Assembly: GCA_003956705.1 (NCBI GenBank)
Contig: QZCP01000045.1
Coordinates: forward strand, 1 to 64,000
DNA length: 64,000 bases
Origin: Brevipalpus yothersi
Taxonomy: Eukaryota > Arthropoda > Arachnida > Trombidiformes > Tenuipalpidae
Direction: 5' to 3'
The translations under genes and the position numbers were made by a program. How positions within the stretch are numbered: position 1 is the first letter of the stretch; every line of letters starts with the position of its first letter. The notes beneath the pieces are model-generated. The model did not search any database. It was given only the letters and a program-made list of their open reading frames with translations, and had not been told where the DNA came from. Of this stretch, positions 25,577 through 38,473 are shown in pieces.

Positions 25577-26165
25577 TGCTTTCAACGATGATACTCCTTG
25601 CTGATCACGAATAGTTTTAAGAAAAAAGGAAAATGAATGTTCCTTGGCAGTAAGCTAATTATTGGAAAGAACTTAAGAAAAGATGCTATCAATTTAACCC
25701 TAGCTTTCAGAAAGTGAAAATCAAGCTAACTGTGAAAGATCATGTTTCAAAGATGATTCGAGAAAAACACATCAACTGATCACTCAATGACCAATCAAAT
25801 TTTTGAATGACTCATAATACATGTATGTAAGTGAGATTATGAAAACGGGCGTAAAAGCGATCTACACTGTGGCTTCAAATGGTTTCAACTCAAATTGATC
25901 AAGTTAGACTCATCGCTTATCAATAAGAGTCATCTTGTATTTTTGAGAGCAATTTTGCTGATAAATGTAATTCAAATTATCCATTGATTAATCTCAAGAC
26001 CTTTGCAGTGATTGTAATGTACAATTATATGTAATTCTGGGGAAATTTTGTAAGTAGCTTAAATTCTCTCAGGACCAGTCTTGTGCGGTTTTTAACGAAT
26101 TGCACAAGTTATCAATCTCACCCGAATCGATGGGTTAAATTATGAATAAATTTTTTATTCTCTCA
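25577..26165. other. Intergenic between two minus-strand genes
   Basis: No supported exon. It may hold 5' sequence of the 153-aa gene. A TTTATT at 26154-26159 is AATAAA on the minus strand, 7 bases past the lipase stop, and is the likely lipase polyadenylation signal. Confidence 0.55.
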
Positions 26166-27599
26166 TCAATTTAGGTATTTGATTGGAAATATTTTCAGTA
26201 AATCTAAAATGCGAGAGTAGACAAACTCGCCTGCCTGCTTTCCCCATAGGAAGTCCATATGCGACCACAGATGATCAGGAACTTTGAATTCGAACCAGAA
26301 TGGAGCTTTTGGATAAAAATAACAGTTAATTCGGCTCAATTCAGAAGATGCTTGCAGACAAAAATTCTGACTTACTTTTGAAGAGTCTTTTTGTGGTAGC
26401 CAATTCTTCTGGACCAGAGAAAAGATCATTTTCTCCATAAAATATGGCTATGTAAGAGGAATTGATTCGTTGCCATTGAATGCTAGGAGATTTTGGACTT
26501 CCATAGGCAACTTTATTCCCCTCTTCACCATAATCAAAATATTTTGTTCCATACTTTATCGCTTGGTGATAATGTAAAATATTTCTGGCCGATGTGCCAG
26601 CAGGTACATAGGAAAAATATACTGGCAATCGAGTGATATTCATTTGGGACGGATTAAGTCCACCAAAAACCGTCACAATCTCTTCACAAATGTAATGAAT
26701 TTTTCGTGAACAAATAACATCTGGTAAAAGTTCAACCAATGCTGCATGAGGAAATATTGGGCCACCCATGCTTCTCAGTTCTTTGGCAAGTTCATCATTT
26801 TCAATCAAAATTCGTAATTGATCTTTGATCGTTTGAACGTTCACTATGGGTGCCAACATGATCAACGGCTTAAGAATATTTGAATATTCTGGCTTTTCGG
26901 AAAGTAGTATAAATGGTACAAGAGTGCCTTGTGAGTGTCCAATATAAGAAAGTTCAGCTTGTTTCGTTTCCCGACGGATATAGTCTATTATGGCCGGTAA
27001 ATCTTTTTGAGCCATTTCTTGGAAACTGAATTCCCAATATTTTCGATCTGAAAAGAGCATTTTACTCATATATAAAGTTCATTGAATCGAAAAGTTTCAT
27101 CATTGACTGAAAAAAAACAGATTTCACAATTTTTATCACCTTTAAATGGATTGAGTTTTGTATGGTTTGTAGAATATGTGTTTCCTCGATCATTTGGTAG
27201 CCAAACATCATAACCATAGTCAGCCAGCACAAAACCAAGATTGTTACCATATTCATACTCAAAATATCGAACATTAGATCCATAATCGATGATTTCTTTC
27301 CGTTTTATTCCTGCTCCAGGAGAATTTATGATGTAAACCATCGAAGATAATAGTAAGCCATGCTGAACGATGACCACTTTTCTTGGTTTATCAATAAATG
27401 ATGGAGCTATAATGCGATGAATGGCCAGGATGTAGCCATCCACCGTCACAACATGATGAGTTTCGGCAATATATCCTCTTGATCTGATGTAATCTTCTGG
27501 TGTTCGAAATTCATCAGGATCCGATTTGTGACTTTCACTGGATTTTGTGGACGAAAAACTTTCAAAAATAATCAAAACAACGATCCAATGGTGCAACAT
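26166..27599 (-). CDS. Acid lipase (gastric/lysosomal acid lipase family)
   Basis: Secreted or lysosomal alpha/beta hydrolase that cleaves triglycerides and cholesteryl esters. Minus-strand exons 27599-27140, 27047-26376 and 26305-26166 give 423 aa, the usual length for the family. A signal peptide (MLHHWIVVLIIFESFSS) is followed by the family's N-terminal lid segment (PEDYIRSRGYIAETHHVVTV). Oxyanion region HGLLLSS, then DVWLPNDRGNTYS. The nucleophile Ser192 sits in GHSQG. The catalytic Asp361 is in GENDLFSG and His393 in LWSHMDFLWG, so the triad is complete. It is not related in sequence to the hormone-sensitive lipase at 38.8 kb. Orthology to one vertebrate member (LIPA or LIPF) cannot be fixed because arthropods have many paralogues. 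Confidence 0.92.
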
Positions 27600-30003
27600 C
27601 GTAATTGACTACATCCCAAAGTATCGAGTAAATTTGATGCCATCGTGAAAGAATTGTCACAAAATCAATAACTCTTCTCTGGTACCAGGAAAATTTTTGA
27701 CTAATATTCATCAATACGTGGTTTATACACACGTGCATCGATAGTCCATTGAGAGTGGATTTTTTCCATACTCAAAATTTGGTTGGGCTGTATCAATTGA
27801 ATAGCCAAATAGTTGAATAATTGTTCACTGCCAAGGAATTTGCTCTCTAGCAATGTTTGAGAGATGCATGTAGCCTGATACAGAATTTTTATGTCAGATC
27901 CATTCTTCATCTCTCACAATCACGTCAGATCATGAGTGCTTACTATCAGCCGGAAATGCCGAGGAAAGAGTCTGAGAGAGAGAGAGAGAGAGATCCTAAA
28001 AAGGATTGATGTCGTGATACTTTGATTGGAAGTGTAATAAATCAAGCCAAGAAAGTAATGACCACACTTCTCAATAACCAATAACTTTCAAAAAACTATA
28101 CCTCGTTGTCAAGATTTATCTAATGGATTTTATTTTGTATTTTAATTGAATTACAGCAGTTTTTCCATTTGAATTTTTCCTCCCAATCAGATGAGCAGTG
28201 ATCAGCACCTTCAACTCATTGATAAAGCTAGTTTTCATACCTGATTGAAGATCTCAAATTGATCATCAGTCAAAATTCTAGATAAGAGACTATTCTCATG
28301 CTGCAGGGCATTAGATGAATTTTCCTCTTTGCATAGTTGACAGCAACATTAAACTGTAACTTCCTCTCAAGATGATTTGGAATCTATCATTGAGCATTAT
28401 TCTTGAAGAATAATTTGCATTTGCATTTCCTATCCATTGGCTATGACTATGGTTCCTCCGATTTGTAAAGGTTTATAATTATCATTTTTCAAACAATTGC
28501 CGAGTATCTCATGCATGATCATAGATGAATCCAAAGTCATCGTTCATTCGGAAATTTTTTTCGCTCGAAGTACGATCGGGTAGACTTCACTACCAGAAGC
28601 CTCCAAAGACCTTCTTAGTTTCAATGAGTCAAAATTCACAATTAAACATACTAAGAATGGATAGCTTGAATTGAGAATCCAATCTCAATATAAGAGAAAC
28701 TATCCCCTATGATTTCCTCACTAAACACTATCAGGAAAAGTTTTGATAGATGAATATCATAAATACTTGGTCCTCATTTGCTTAAATCTAAATTTGGTTT
28801 AAGGTCAATTAAGTATGTACCAAGGTGGATATAGCGAAAAACTTGAAATTCACTGATAATTGAGAAGTATTTGAGTGTCACTGATCTAAATCATGTTTGA
28901 TCAACCTTTCATTTTTCTGTCAATCTTAATTCAAATCAATTTTGGTGAAGAAGCGAGCTCAATTGTCTGAGAAGAAAAGCTCTTCAGTTTTTGCCCAATG
29001 AATATAAGCTAATCCATCGTTCAATTATGTTTTGCATTCGAGTTCTAACTGGACTATACTGATCTGTTCACCTTTCATCGTTAAACTTTTGCACCTTTGT
29101 TTGGGTGGACAAGAAAAAATGAATCACAATCGAAATGAGTGATTAATTGTAGTATTCATGTTGACAACGGATGAAAAAAAGTTAAATCAAAAATTGTTTC
29201 ACACTACTTTTTTTTGACTTAAATACACATTAATTGATTCTTGTGTGGAAGAGTAGTAAAACTTTTGATAGATTCACACACATACACTTTCGATCTGAAT
29301 GTCTTCTCAGTTCCGATCGCAATAGCATGTGAAAAAATTTCTCACAAAACTTGATGATGATCACTTTCGAGTCACTTCCAATAGATTTTTAATTCTGATC
29401 TGAAAGACACACACACATTACATTACGAAATGAAGTAGATAAATTGATGATGATAGAGAGAAAGTGAAGAAAAAAATTTTTCAATACATCAAATGATCGG
29501 AAAGCAATTAAAGCGTCTCTAAATGTTTACCATTTGATAAAGGGAAAAGATAGTCATAAAGAAGTTCCTCTCTAATTTTTTTTCCAATTTAACCAAAAAG
29601 CTCAACATAACCCAATGCACCAAAATTTCCCTCCACTATAAATATTAACATTTATCTTTCTCTCTCTCTCTCCCTAATGGTTCCACTTCCGTGGTTGGCA
29701 CAAAAAGATGATGATTCGCAAGAGTAAATCAAACCAATAGCTCGCAATACGTTTGTTGGGCTGTCCTTTGTCATGCTTGGGTGTCGATTAGTCAATTCAC
29801 AATGTGGTAGCATCATCTGGATGAGAGAGAAGAAGAAAGAGAGAAAAGTTCACTCCTTTATTGTGAACTTTTCAATTCCTTTTTCCCGATTTTCGATTGA
29901 ATCGAATTTTTTTTTATAACAATAACATCTTTCTTACTTAATTCGATCTATTTGGGAGGACACTTTCGCTCTCCGCCACCCATTTACTCCAATTTATTCG
30001 ATT

Positions 30004-30079
<76 letters not shown>

Positions 30080-30456
30080 TTCTTCAAATTGGCGGGAATC
30101 AAACTTTTTTTAGTATGAAAATTTGATTTTGTATGTGTATGCGTTTGTGTGATCAAAAATTTGTTTCCGTTGAAAGTGAACATTTCTCACTCTCACTCTC
30201 TTCTTGATGTGATACACTGAACACAACAGCTCCTCCTTGAATCATCATTAAGGTGACAATTTAAACATCAAACACTTTCAGTATACCCATCAATCAGTCT
30301 TGTGTGTCTATGAAATGTTACTATTTGATTAAGAATCTCACGTCAAAATTTATTAGTGAAAAGTAGTGGAGAAGAATACAGTTTTGACACATTCTCTCTC
30401 CTTTTAACTTCGAAAATCGAAGAAAAGTTTCAAAGCATTCTGAACAAGCTGTCACA
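27600..30456. other. Intergenic between divergent genes
   Basis: AT-rich spacer between the lipase start and the plus-strand secreted protein. A 69-codon minus-strand frame at 27701-27910 has no recognisable content. A short GA run lies near 27971-27994. An E2F-like TTGGCGGGAA is at 30089-30098. No exon is supported. Confidence 0.55.
30006..30075 (+). repeat. (TC)n microsatellite
   Basis: About 70 bases of uninterrupted TC, some 380 bases before the start codon of the next gene. Confidence 0.97.
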
Positions 30457-31978
30457 ATGAATTTTATTCAACTAAAAATGCTACTGCCCAAGGCTTTTAT
30501 TGTATTTTCAATGTGCATCCTATCCATAATCACCAAAGAGGATAGATTTTCCAATTTTTATTCTCAACCAGAAAATTTGAAGCTAATTGCAATGGCTTCC
30601 GATTTTGAGCCTCGACATCATCATCAACCTCGAGAGCGACCTCGTCACCAGCCATCATCAGCAGACTCAGATGAGCCACGATTTTCAATCGGTCTGGGCA
30701 CTTTGGCCCCATCATATTCCCAAAAATTTGGTGTCGATGGTCGAACTCGATTGGATTTCAATCATCGAAAGGATGGCTTCTCATATTCTCTGTCCAACAA
30801 TCATCATCCAGAGCCATCATCTCAAGAAGGCCAAAATGGATATGGATATGATTCGCAAGAATCAAAGGTTAGCTATTGATTATGAATATTTTGTTTGGAT
30901 CTAAATACTTTTGAGAGAGACTTAAAACTACTCGAATCAATCAATCATTTTCGATCCCGATAATCTCTTGTTTTCCATGTTGATGATAACTTTTCTGTTC
31001 GATGGCAATTCAGGAGGAATCCAATGTCCATCGATTCTTTCAGCCACTGAATAGAAGATCACCAAAAGTAAGTTTATCGAACAATAAACACCGCTAATAT
31101 CGTGTATACCGCTTTTCTCGAATCACACACAAATTTTGCCATAGTTTGCTAAAAGACAACCCCACGTCAATATTTACTATGACCAGCAGATTAATGAACG
31201 ATTTTTGCCGCAAACACAAAATGCTGAAACGAGACAATTTTTCACCCGTATGGTTGGTCCACGAGATGGACACGGAAGTACCAATGCTCGTGATTTGATT
31301 CCCAATCAGGAAAGATTCCAAGAGCTAGTGGACCAATTGGCACCCAAAATGAATGATGGCCAAGGTTTCCAAGGTTTTTCGGATTCTTCTGAAAATGATT
31401 TCGGTGGTCCTTCAATGAACAGTAGAGGATTCTCATATCATGGAGGAGCACCAGCAATGAGATCTCAAGGAGGTTATAGACCATATCAAGGTATGTGTAT
31501 TATGAAAATTTCCTAAATTCACAGAATTAATTAATTTTTCCCACTCAAATCAGGCCAACCAGTACGAGGACCATCTCCACCTCCTCCACCTTTCGGTGGT
31601 CATCAACAGCGTCAAGCACCCTATCAGCCACCTCCACCACCAACCGATAGGTACAGATCTCAGGAAGGTTTCGATTCTTCAGGTGCTTCCGGTTTCAGTG
31701 GTTTCACTGATAATCCATCATTTGAAGATTCTTTTGGAGCTGACCCGGAAGGAGGTTTCCAAAGCTATGATGAGGAAATGAATATTCCACAATTCCAAGC
31801 GAATACAGATAAGATGCCCCAAGCATTCGAATACAGTAGCACAGTATCTGCAGCTCCAGTGATGAGATCAGAAAATATTAACTCTGTTTATCTGACTCCT
31901 GTGAATCAATTTGGATATAATGACGGCTTGATAACTGATCAGCAAACACTGAACACTATTCTCAGCTTGGGTCTGTGA
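30457..31978 (+). CDS. Predicted secreted Pro/Gly/Gln-rich protein, unrecognised
   Basis: Exons 30457-30867, 31014-31067, 31145-31490 and 31554-31978 keep phase and encode 411 aa. A hydrophobic N-terminal segment (LPKAFIVFSMCILSII) looks like a signal peptide. The rest is low in hydrophobics and rich in Gln, Pro, Gly, Ser and His. It contains RHHHQPRERPRHQ, a dibasic stretch RRSPKFAKRQ spanning exons 2 and 3 that could be a processing site, a polyproline run (PSPPPPPFGG), GFSGF repeats and the ending ILSLGL. No known domain was recognised, nor a chitin-binding Rebers-Riddiford motif. A structural extracellular or processed precursor protein is possible, but that is inference only. Confidence 0.75.
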
Positions 31979-32601
31979 ATATTTAACAACTCAACCTCAT
32001 TGTGACCACCGTCTCATGGATCCAAAAGATCGAAATCGCCATGATGAGAATCTCTATACTATTTGGGAGGGATCCCAGAAACGCATCCAATCATAAGATC
32101 TGGTTGAAGATAGATAAATCAGAGAATTATTTTTCAGAAAAAAAATTGTACCAGCAATGCTCAGCATTTGTTTTAATACCTCTATTGAATTGGCTATAAA
32201 ATTTTTCTACCTTCTGATTTCTTACACTTTGTGAATTCTCAAACCTTCTAACAGGAGAATAGTATACATTTTTTACTTTGATTTATCTGAGTTATCAGAC
32301 AGATACACATATTTTGAAAGCTTGCATTCCTTAACCTCCAGAACCATCTTTAATGGAACCCTCTTTCTTTTCTAAAGTTTCTTTTACACGAATACCATGA
32401 GACTTTTATCACTGTCTTTATTCCTCTCTCTTAGTTCTAATGAGACAGAAGCCCGATTTTCCTAAGCATCAGATCTTTCACAAAGGGCTCATTCAGATTA
32501 GAGTTTTCAAATGAGCTAGCCAATTCATTGTTAGAACTTTTGATTGAAATGAATCATATTTTTTCATCATATTCTTCGAAAAATGAGATACTAAACCACT
32601 C

Positions 32602-32656
<55 letters not shown>

Positions 32657-33980
32657 AAGAGATTCTAGCCTCTGATCTGATGAAAGCAGGAAGAAGATAT
32701 CCTCGATGTCCTGATAAGGTCTCTGGTTGATCATTATTCGAGACCATCGTTGGCGAATTCATATCTGAAACCGATACTTATTATCATTTTAAAATTTGTT
32801 TCCATCCTTGAACACTGCTGGGTGAGATCAGTATAAGAGATGGATAGCTATCATTGCGAGACCCTCATCGAAAAAAAAGATTGAAAAAAACCAAAAAATT
32901 CAATCCTGATAACAAAGAGTCACCAGCCTCGGTGTGAGTATAATGTCAAATAGAATGTCATTGATTACTTACCCACTGTTTATGATATCGATGAATTCTT
33001 TTTTTCGATCAGAGGAGAAAAATTTCCTCAAGACAATATGAAGTCACATATTTTCATTCCCAAATCTTCAGGATGTCTAGTCTCCATGAAGGTTTCATGA
33101 AGAGGGATGATTGTTATTTATTAGGAAAAATAGATAAAGAGAGAGAGAAAAATTGTCCCTGGAATGTTTGTGAATAATTTTTTCAATTCTCTAGTCATTG
33201 TTGATTGGTTCCGAGAGGCTGAAAATTTGAATTGATTCTTTTCAATGGATAGATTGCTTTCGAAAAATAAAAAAAAACTGTGCACGTGTGCATGTGATCT
33301 CATGCTGCAATAATATGCCAATATAGTAATAAGATTCCATACAATCATGAACCAAAATGCTCAAATGAACTTGGTGGTCACTTTTGTTCACCAAGCTTAT
33401 CATAATGCATTTTTCGTTTATCCCACTAATACAATCTATATATATTCATAACCAGATCAGGGTATATGAAATAAAATTTGGTTGATTGAGTGAAGTGTTG
33501 TGATTGATTTGTGATTAGCCAACAGAAGCTCCAACTGAGCTCTCTCTCTCTTAGAATGAAACATCTCTTTTCATTCGACTCTTGAGGCAATGAATCAAGC
33601 TAATTCTATTGATCCATTCAATTTTCGAACAGCAATGTCAGATACAAACTAAACGATAAGTCTCCTGCTGATTGAGAGATCGAATGGAAAGAATATTCAA
33701 GGAAACTCGACTGGAACAGAGAAAGCGTGAAGATTGTTGAAATTTGAGTATATCAAGTTCAGGTGAACAGTGTAGAAGATGTGAATGTAAATGAATATTG
33801 TGTGTGTGTGAGTGTGATGAAATTTGATGGTGATTTTTTTGAATTGTCAAGGTGACATGGATCAATATTGACATTCCTCTCTCGAAAATATCTTCCCTAA
33901 TAGGTTAATGTACAATTTTTCTCTCTTTTGCCCTCGAAAATTCATGAGAATATCATCACTACATAACTTTCCCTAATTTA
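31979..33980. other. Intergenic stretch
   Basis: 3' UTR of the secreted protein followed by AT-rich sequence. It holds the (GAAA)n microsatellite at 32602 but no supported exon. Confidence 0.55.
32602..32663 (+). repeat. (GAAA)n microsatellite
   Basis: About twelve AGAA/GAAA units passing into a short GA run. It is one of few non-CT arrays in the window. Confidence 0.95.
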
Positions 33981-34810
33981 AAGTCACGCTTCAAGTTGGC
34001 GCCACTCGAATTGTTTTCGTTGACGAAATGATTCGCTTTTTTTGGACAATTTTTGAACGATTTTCCATTGAAAAAATGTGCAATATGATGGAATTGAACA
34101 TTCTTGATCATCCAGTCAATCAAACATGATCCTAGTCAGATTGATGCTATTCTCCTATCCAGCTGGATGACAGATGAAAATGATATGATGAAAGATCAGT
34201 CTTGCAATCAAGATGGTAGGAAAGGTGAAGCATATATCAGACTCATAATCAAGAGGATGAGATTGACGGTAATGATGAATCGAACATCAATCGTTATCTG
34301 GTCTTTGTTGTTGTTGTTGTTGTTAATGAGGATTTGTTGTGGAATTTTGTTTGATTTAAGAGTAGTCCAGTCTAACTGAATTCCGGTATGTGTTGGGGAA
34401 AAAATTTCGTCATTTTTGGGACTCAATGAGATGAATTCCAGAGATGTTCAGATGAGAAAAGGTCACCTAAATTGTGGGTTGCTTGATTAGTGGTTAATGA
34501 CAAGAATCAACTTTCTCTCTCTTTTCAGCATTAGAGGAGAAAAAGACCGATGTCATTGATAGATATGCATTAAAAAGAGAAAAAACTTGTAAATTGATCA
34601 AGAGTTGGATTGAAAAAGTAGCTCAAGATCCTGACAATAATGATCATAATAGTCACAATCTTCAAAAACAAAAACTTGAAAATATTTTCTAATAGAGGAA
34701 ACCTTTTGGACTCCTCAACAAGATAGTGAGAAGCGAATATGGCATGATCAATTCTCAGCTAAACCAATTCTAGGAGCCAAAATTTCTGATAGAAAATATC
34801 ATGAAAAATG
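33981..34810 (+). pseudogene. Decayed duplicate of GPALPP1
   Basis: The stretch follows the GPALPP1 locus (about 23609-24615) in order. It shares a 5' flank with CAAGTTGGCGCCACTC, then a start region in which ATTCTTGATCATCCAGTCAA matches the parental ATTCCTGATCATCTAGTCAA. Next comes GATGAAAATGAT against GATGAAAGTGAT, then GAGGAGAAAAAGA with the exon 2 sequence, and a weaker exon 3 block (about 34700-34800). A stop comes soon after the ATG, and frames are broken later. Similarity runs through the first intron, so this is a DNA-level duplication, not a retrocopy. It contains a (TTG)n run near 34306. No product is expected. Confidence 0.75.
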
Positions 34811-35717
34811 TGTGTCATTGACTATTGAATACATTATATTTTCTCTCGATAACCGGCATTTTCTAACCACTAAGCTAATCATCGATAAATAAATTATCCA
34901 TGATATTCGAAAACTGATTTGACTTTTTTTCTCGAAAAAAATTCTTTGTGAACCATTCTGTTACTTTCTGTCTCATTTGATGTTTTTTGTACCGGCAATT
35001 GTACTGATGAACTCAATTCTTCCGCATTGATTGGATAAAAACATGTACAATCGATAACATTCTTGCACCTGTAAAACAGTGATGAGTACTTGCCAATAGT
35101 TATCAAAAAATCGTTAAAAAAAATTTTCCAATTCTCGATCAAACTATCTTTTCCTGTATGTTTTTTGGCAAATCAATTTCGATACGCTCCTGCCAATAGG
35201 TCAAATATTATATTGGATGAGTTTTTATCTACCTGATTGGATGAACGATCACCACCAGTGATCGATCGATTGATCATTTTTCGTCAGTAAATATGGTAGC
35301 TTCAATGGATAGAAAAGTATACACCTTGTAAGTGTGTATAGATATTTAAGGAAAAAAGTGAAAGTGATATTCTACCAATTGAGGATAAAAGTGGTACTTT
35401 TGATGGTGGGCAATATTTTGCGATCCAGCTTAGTAGGACAATCTGTATGCAAATGAGGCGCTTGTAAGTGATACAAGATATGTGGATGTATTGTTCCCAC
35501 TATTAAGCAATATGATGATGATAAAAATATTTTTGAAGGCTAATACAGTGATCATTAAATACGAAATGAGAAGAAAAAGAAAATCTTCATCAGACTTTAT
35601 ATCTGGATATGGGTATCATCCATACTATACTATACTCAGAACAACATAATTCTGAACTAATGAAAAAAGTATAAGAACCCTCCAGCATACACTATCAACC
35701 GGTTAGACAGCAAAACT

Positions 35718-35718
35718 T

Positions 35719-35745
<27 letters not shown>
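35718..35745 (+). repeat. (CT)n microsatellite
   Basis: About 28 bases of TC/CT. Confidence 0.92.
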
Positions 35746-35752
<7 letters not shown>

Positions 35753-37017
35753 CGCCCCAATTATTGAGATCTCATCTCTATCTGTTTCTCTCTCTTCTGA
35801 TTCAGTTTCAAATTCTATCATGCTATTCAGTTTTCCCTTTCATCATCATTACATATACGCAAATTCAAGGTTAACAAAAGTGTGACCTAATCGAGATATA
35901 TACAATTACAGTTATTCTCCTAATTTTTACGAGCTTTTTTTTAACAAAATTTTTATGATCATCCTCCAAAAATTTCGGTGGCAAAAGTGTGTGTAAATGA
36001 TGGAGAGTTGATCATTCATGCATTCGATTGGGGAATGGAGTGGACATCAACAAGTTCTAATGTGATGCCGGTTGGATCAAGTGTTGTTGGGTGAAATATT
36101 TTTTCCACCAAAGAAAAAAGTATTGGAATTGAGCAATTTACTGATTGTGTGTCAGTTGTTCTTACATCGGAATTTTTCGGCTCGAAAAATAATCATGACT
36201 CTCACACTGTCCCAACTTATTGAATACAAAACAACCAGAATACTGTCCAAAACATCGGATGAAAGTTTTCAGCATCTCTTGGTGAGTAATTTTTTTTCGA
36301 TAATTCTTTGATTTTGGTAACAATTTTTGATTCTGGAAAAATTTCTACAAAATATTTATGCCATCTTTATAACATTGGAAAAAATAGGTTATCAAAATAC
36401 GATTGATCATTTTATTTCTTTGACATTTCGAAAATATCATCAATAATTGATATGGCCTCCAGTCGAATTCAGATTTCACTTTTTATTCCCAATTCATTTG
36501 AACAATCAATCTAATAATAATGATAAATATGCAAGGTTTATGGCAATTCTTCTAGATTTACGAATGTTGCAGTAAGATGGGTTGTAAGCAAAAGTTAGCT
36601 ATTCTGACAGAGATTGTGCAATTAAAATTTTCCAGATCATAAAGAGAATATCGTTCCAAATACTCAAGGATTTCAGATACATACAGTAGTAGTAATTCAC
36701 ATGCATGCATGACAAGTTTTTTTCCACCGATACTTATTTCAAATGTGAACATAAATCTGTGATGGTGATAAACCGGCTCTGTAATAGAGATTGAAATAAT
36801 AATGGCCTCAATCTATTGAGAGATCGATGGTCTATGGGCCTCTCTCTCTTTTGAACTTTTCTAACTCAGAGGCCAGTGATTCCTATGTGACTGTATCCAA
36901 TTTTGATAGTTCACTGGAATGTTAGTGATCTGTGTTCACGCACGTGTACCGAAGAACTTGAATTTTTCCCAAAATTTTAGCTCCTAAAGTGCCGGAAAGA
37001 TAGAAAAAGTCTATTAG

Positions 37018-37094
<77 letters not shown>
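37018..37094 (+). repeat. (CT)n microsatellite, interrupted
   Basis: About 75 bases of CT with one TTCTTT interruption near 37061. Confidence 0.95.
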
Positions 37095-37096
<2 letters not shown>

Positions 37097-37160
37097 AAGA
37101 TTATGCCGTCTAAGGAACCATTATGAGAAACCATACAAACTATACTGCTTAAGCTAATCC

Positions 37161-37205
37161 GGGGTCTAGGTTTTTCCGAGACCCCGAAGGGGTTAAGGAA
37201 CCCCT
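37161..37205. other. Two adjacent GC-rich hairpins
   Basis: 37161-37185 forms a 10-bp stem with one mismatch (GGGGTCTAGG and CCGAGACCCC) around a TTTTT loop. 37188-37205 forms a perfect 7-bp stem (AGGGGTT and AACCCCT) around AAGG. They stand out in AT-rich surroundings. No RNA family is recognised and neither ends in a clear terminator context. Confidence 0.6.
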
Positions 37206-38324
37206 CTGAGGGTGAAATTAACCGCATGAACCCCCAAAGGAGGTGATGGGCCAAGTTTTTTCCAGTCAAGTTTCATTGCTTCCAGTGTCCGATCAGTCCA
37301 GAGAGGTTAATAAATTTTTGTGGACTGAACAAGCTCGGACAAAAATTGGCAAGTTGAGATAGAAAACAAGAAGGGAATCAAAATGTATCGAGAGAGAGAG
37401 AGAGAGAGAGTTTTGGGTAAAAACGAGTTAGCCAGTATCAAAGAGTTGATGAAGAACAGGTAATGAGAAAAATTTTATGCCTTCGGCTTGTAGAGTATAT
37501 CTTTTTCTCAATACGAGCTGAGTGAAGTTCAAGTTCAGAGCGAAAATGGGATCCAAGGTAGTGGCCACTATTTGGATGTTAAATTTGAATCACTCTCTCA
37601 GTCCTTCAACCTTATCAGAAAACAGGTTGAGAGAGATCGCTTCCCGAGTAACTCTTTCGCTATTACGTAAGGCAACAACAACAACAATTAATAATTAATG
37701 ATCTTATTTGCCCCCAATACTAATCATACCTGGCCAGAGGCTGAGGAAAAAGAGAAAGGGCCTCAGAAACAGAGAGAAAGAAAGAGAGAGAAAGGGAGAG
37801 AGAGAGGGTTTGGGGTGGAGGGAAGAGGAAAGAGTTGATAAAGAAGAAAAAAGTTGATGGGGAGGAAAAATTTTCCTATGTTGTATGTTCTAAGGAGGTA
37901 AAAAAGGTAGAGAATTGTAATGGAAGTTGCCATCTATTTCATGTGACCAAGAGAGAGATTATTTTGATCACATTGAATTTTTTTCCCTTGCTTGAGGAGC
38001 TAATGTTCAAATTATGACAGCCAATCGAGTTTAATTTGATTTTTCTGTGTATTTAATGTACATATGACGTTCAAGACGTCCACATGCTATCATTTGATTC
38101 CAGAGAGACAGAGAGAGGAAGAATTGTACATTAAAACTAGCCATGCAAGAAGCGTGAACAAGCGAGTGATCGAGTGAGCATTAAACTGCAATCAGAATAC
38201 ATTGCAATCATCATGTTAACTTTGTACTTATCTATTTCTTCCAGACTATGGAAAAAACTTGATAACTTTGGGTAAAATAACAAGATTATGATGAGAAAAA
38301 GCTATGGGGAAATACTTGTCAGAA

Positions 38325-38326
<2 letters not shown>

Positions 38327-38368
<42 letters not shown>

Positions 38369-38473
38369 GTATATCTATTTCCCCGGAAAGAGAGAGAGAG
38401 AGGGAGAGAGAGTGAGAAAGGGCGAGAGTGAGCAGGGGAGGGAAAGAAAGAAAGAGAGAGAGAGAGAGAGAGC
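38327..38473. repeat. (CT)n tract facing a GA-rich tract
   Basis: CT dinucleotides at 38327-38366 are followed after about 22 bases by a GA-rich tract to 38473. The two are complementary and could fold into a long hairpin in single strands. Confidence 0.9.

Noticed and set aside
27701..27910. A 69-codon minus-strand frame upstream of the acid lipase
   Set aside because: No recognisable content and no joinable splice sites. The lipase already starts with a proper signal peptide at 27599.
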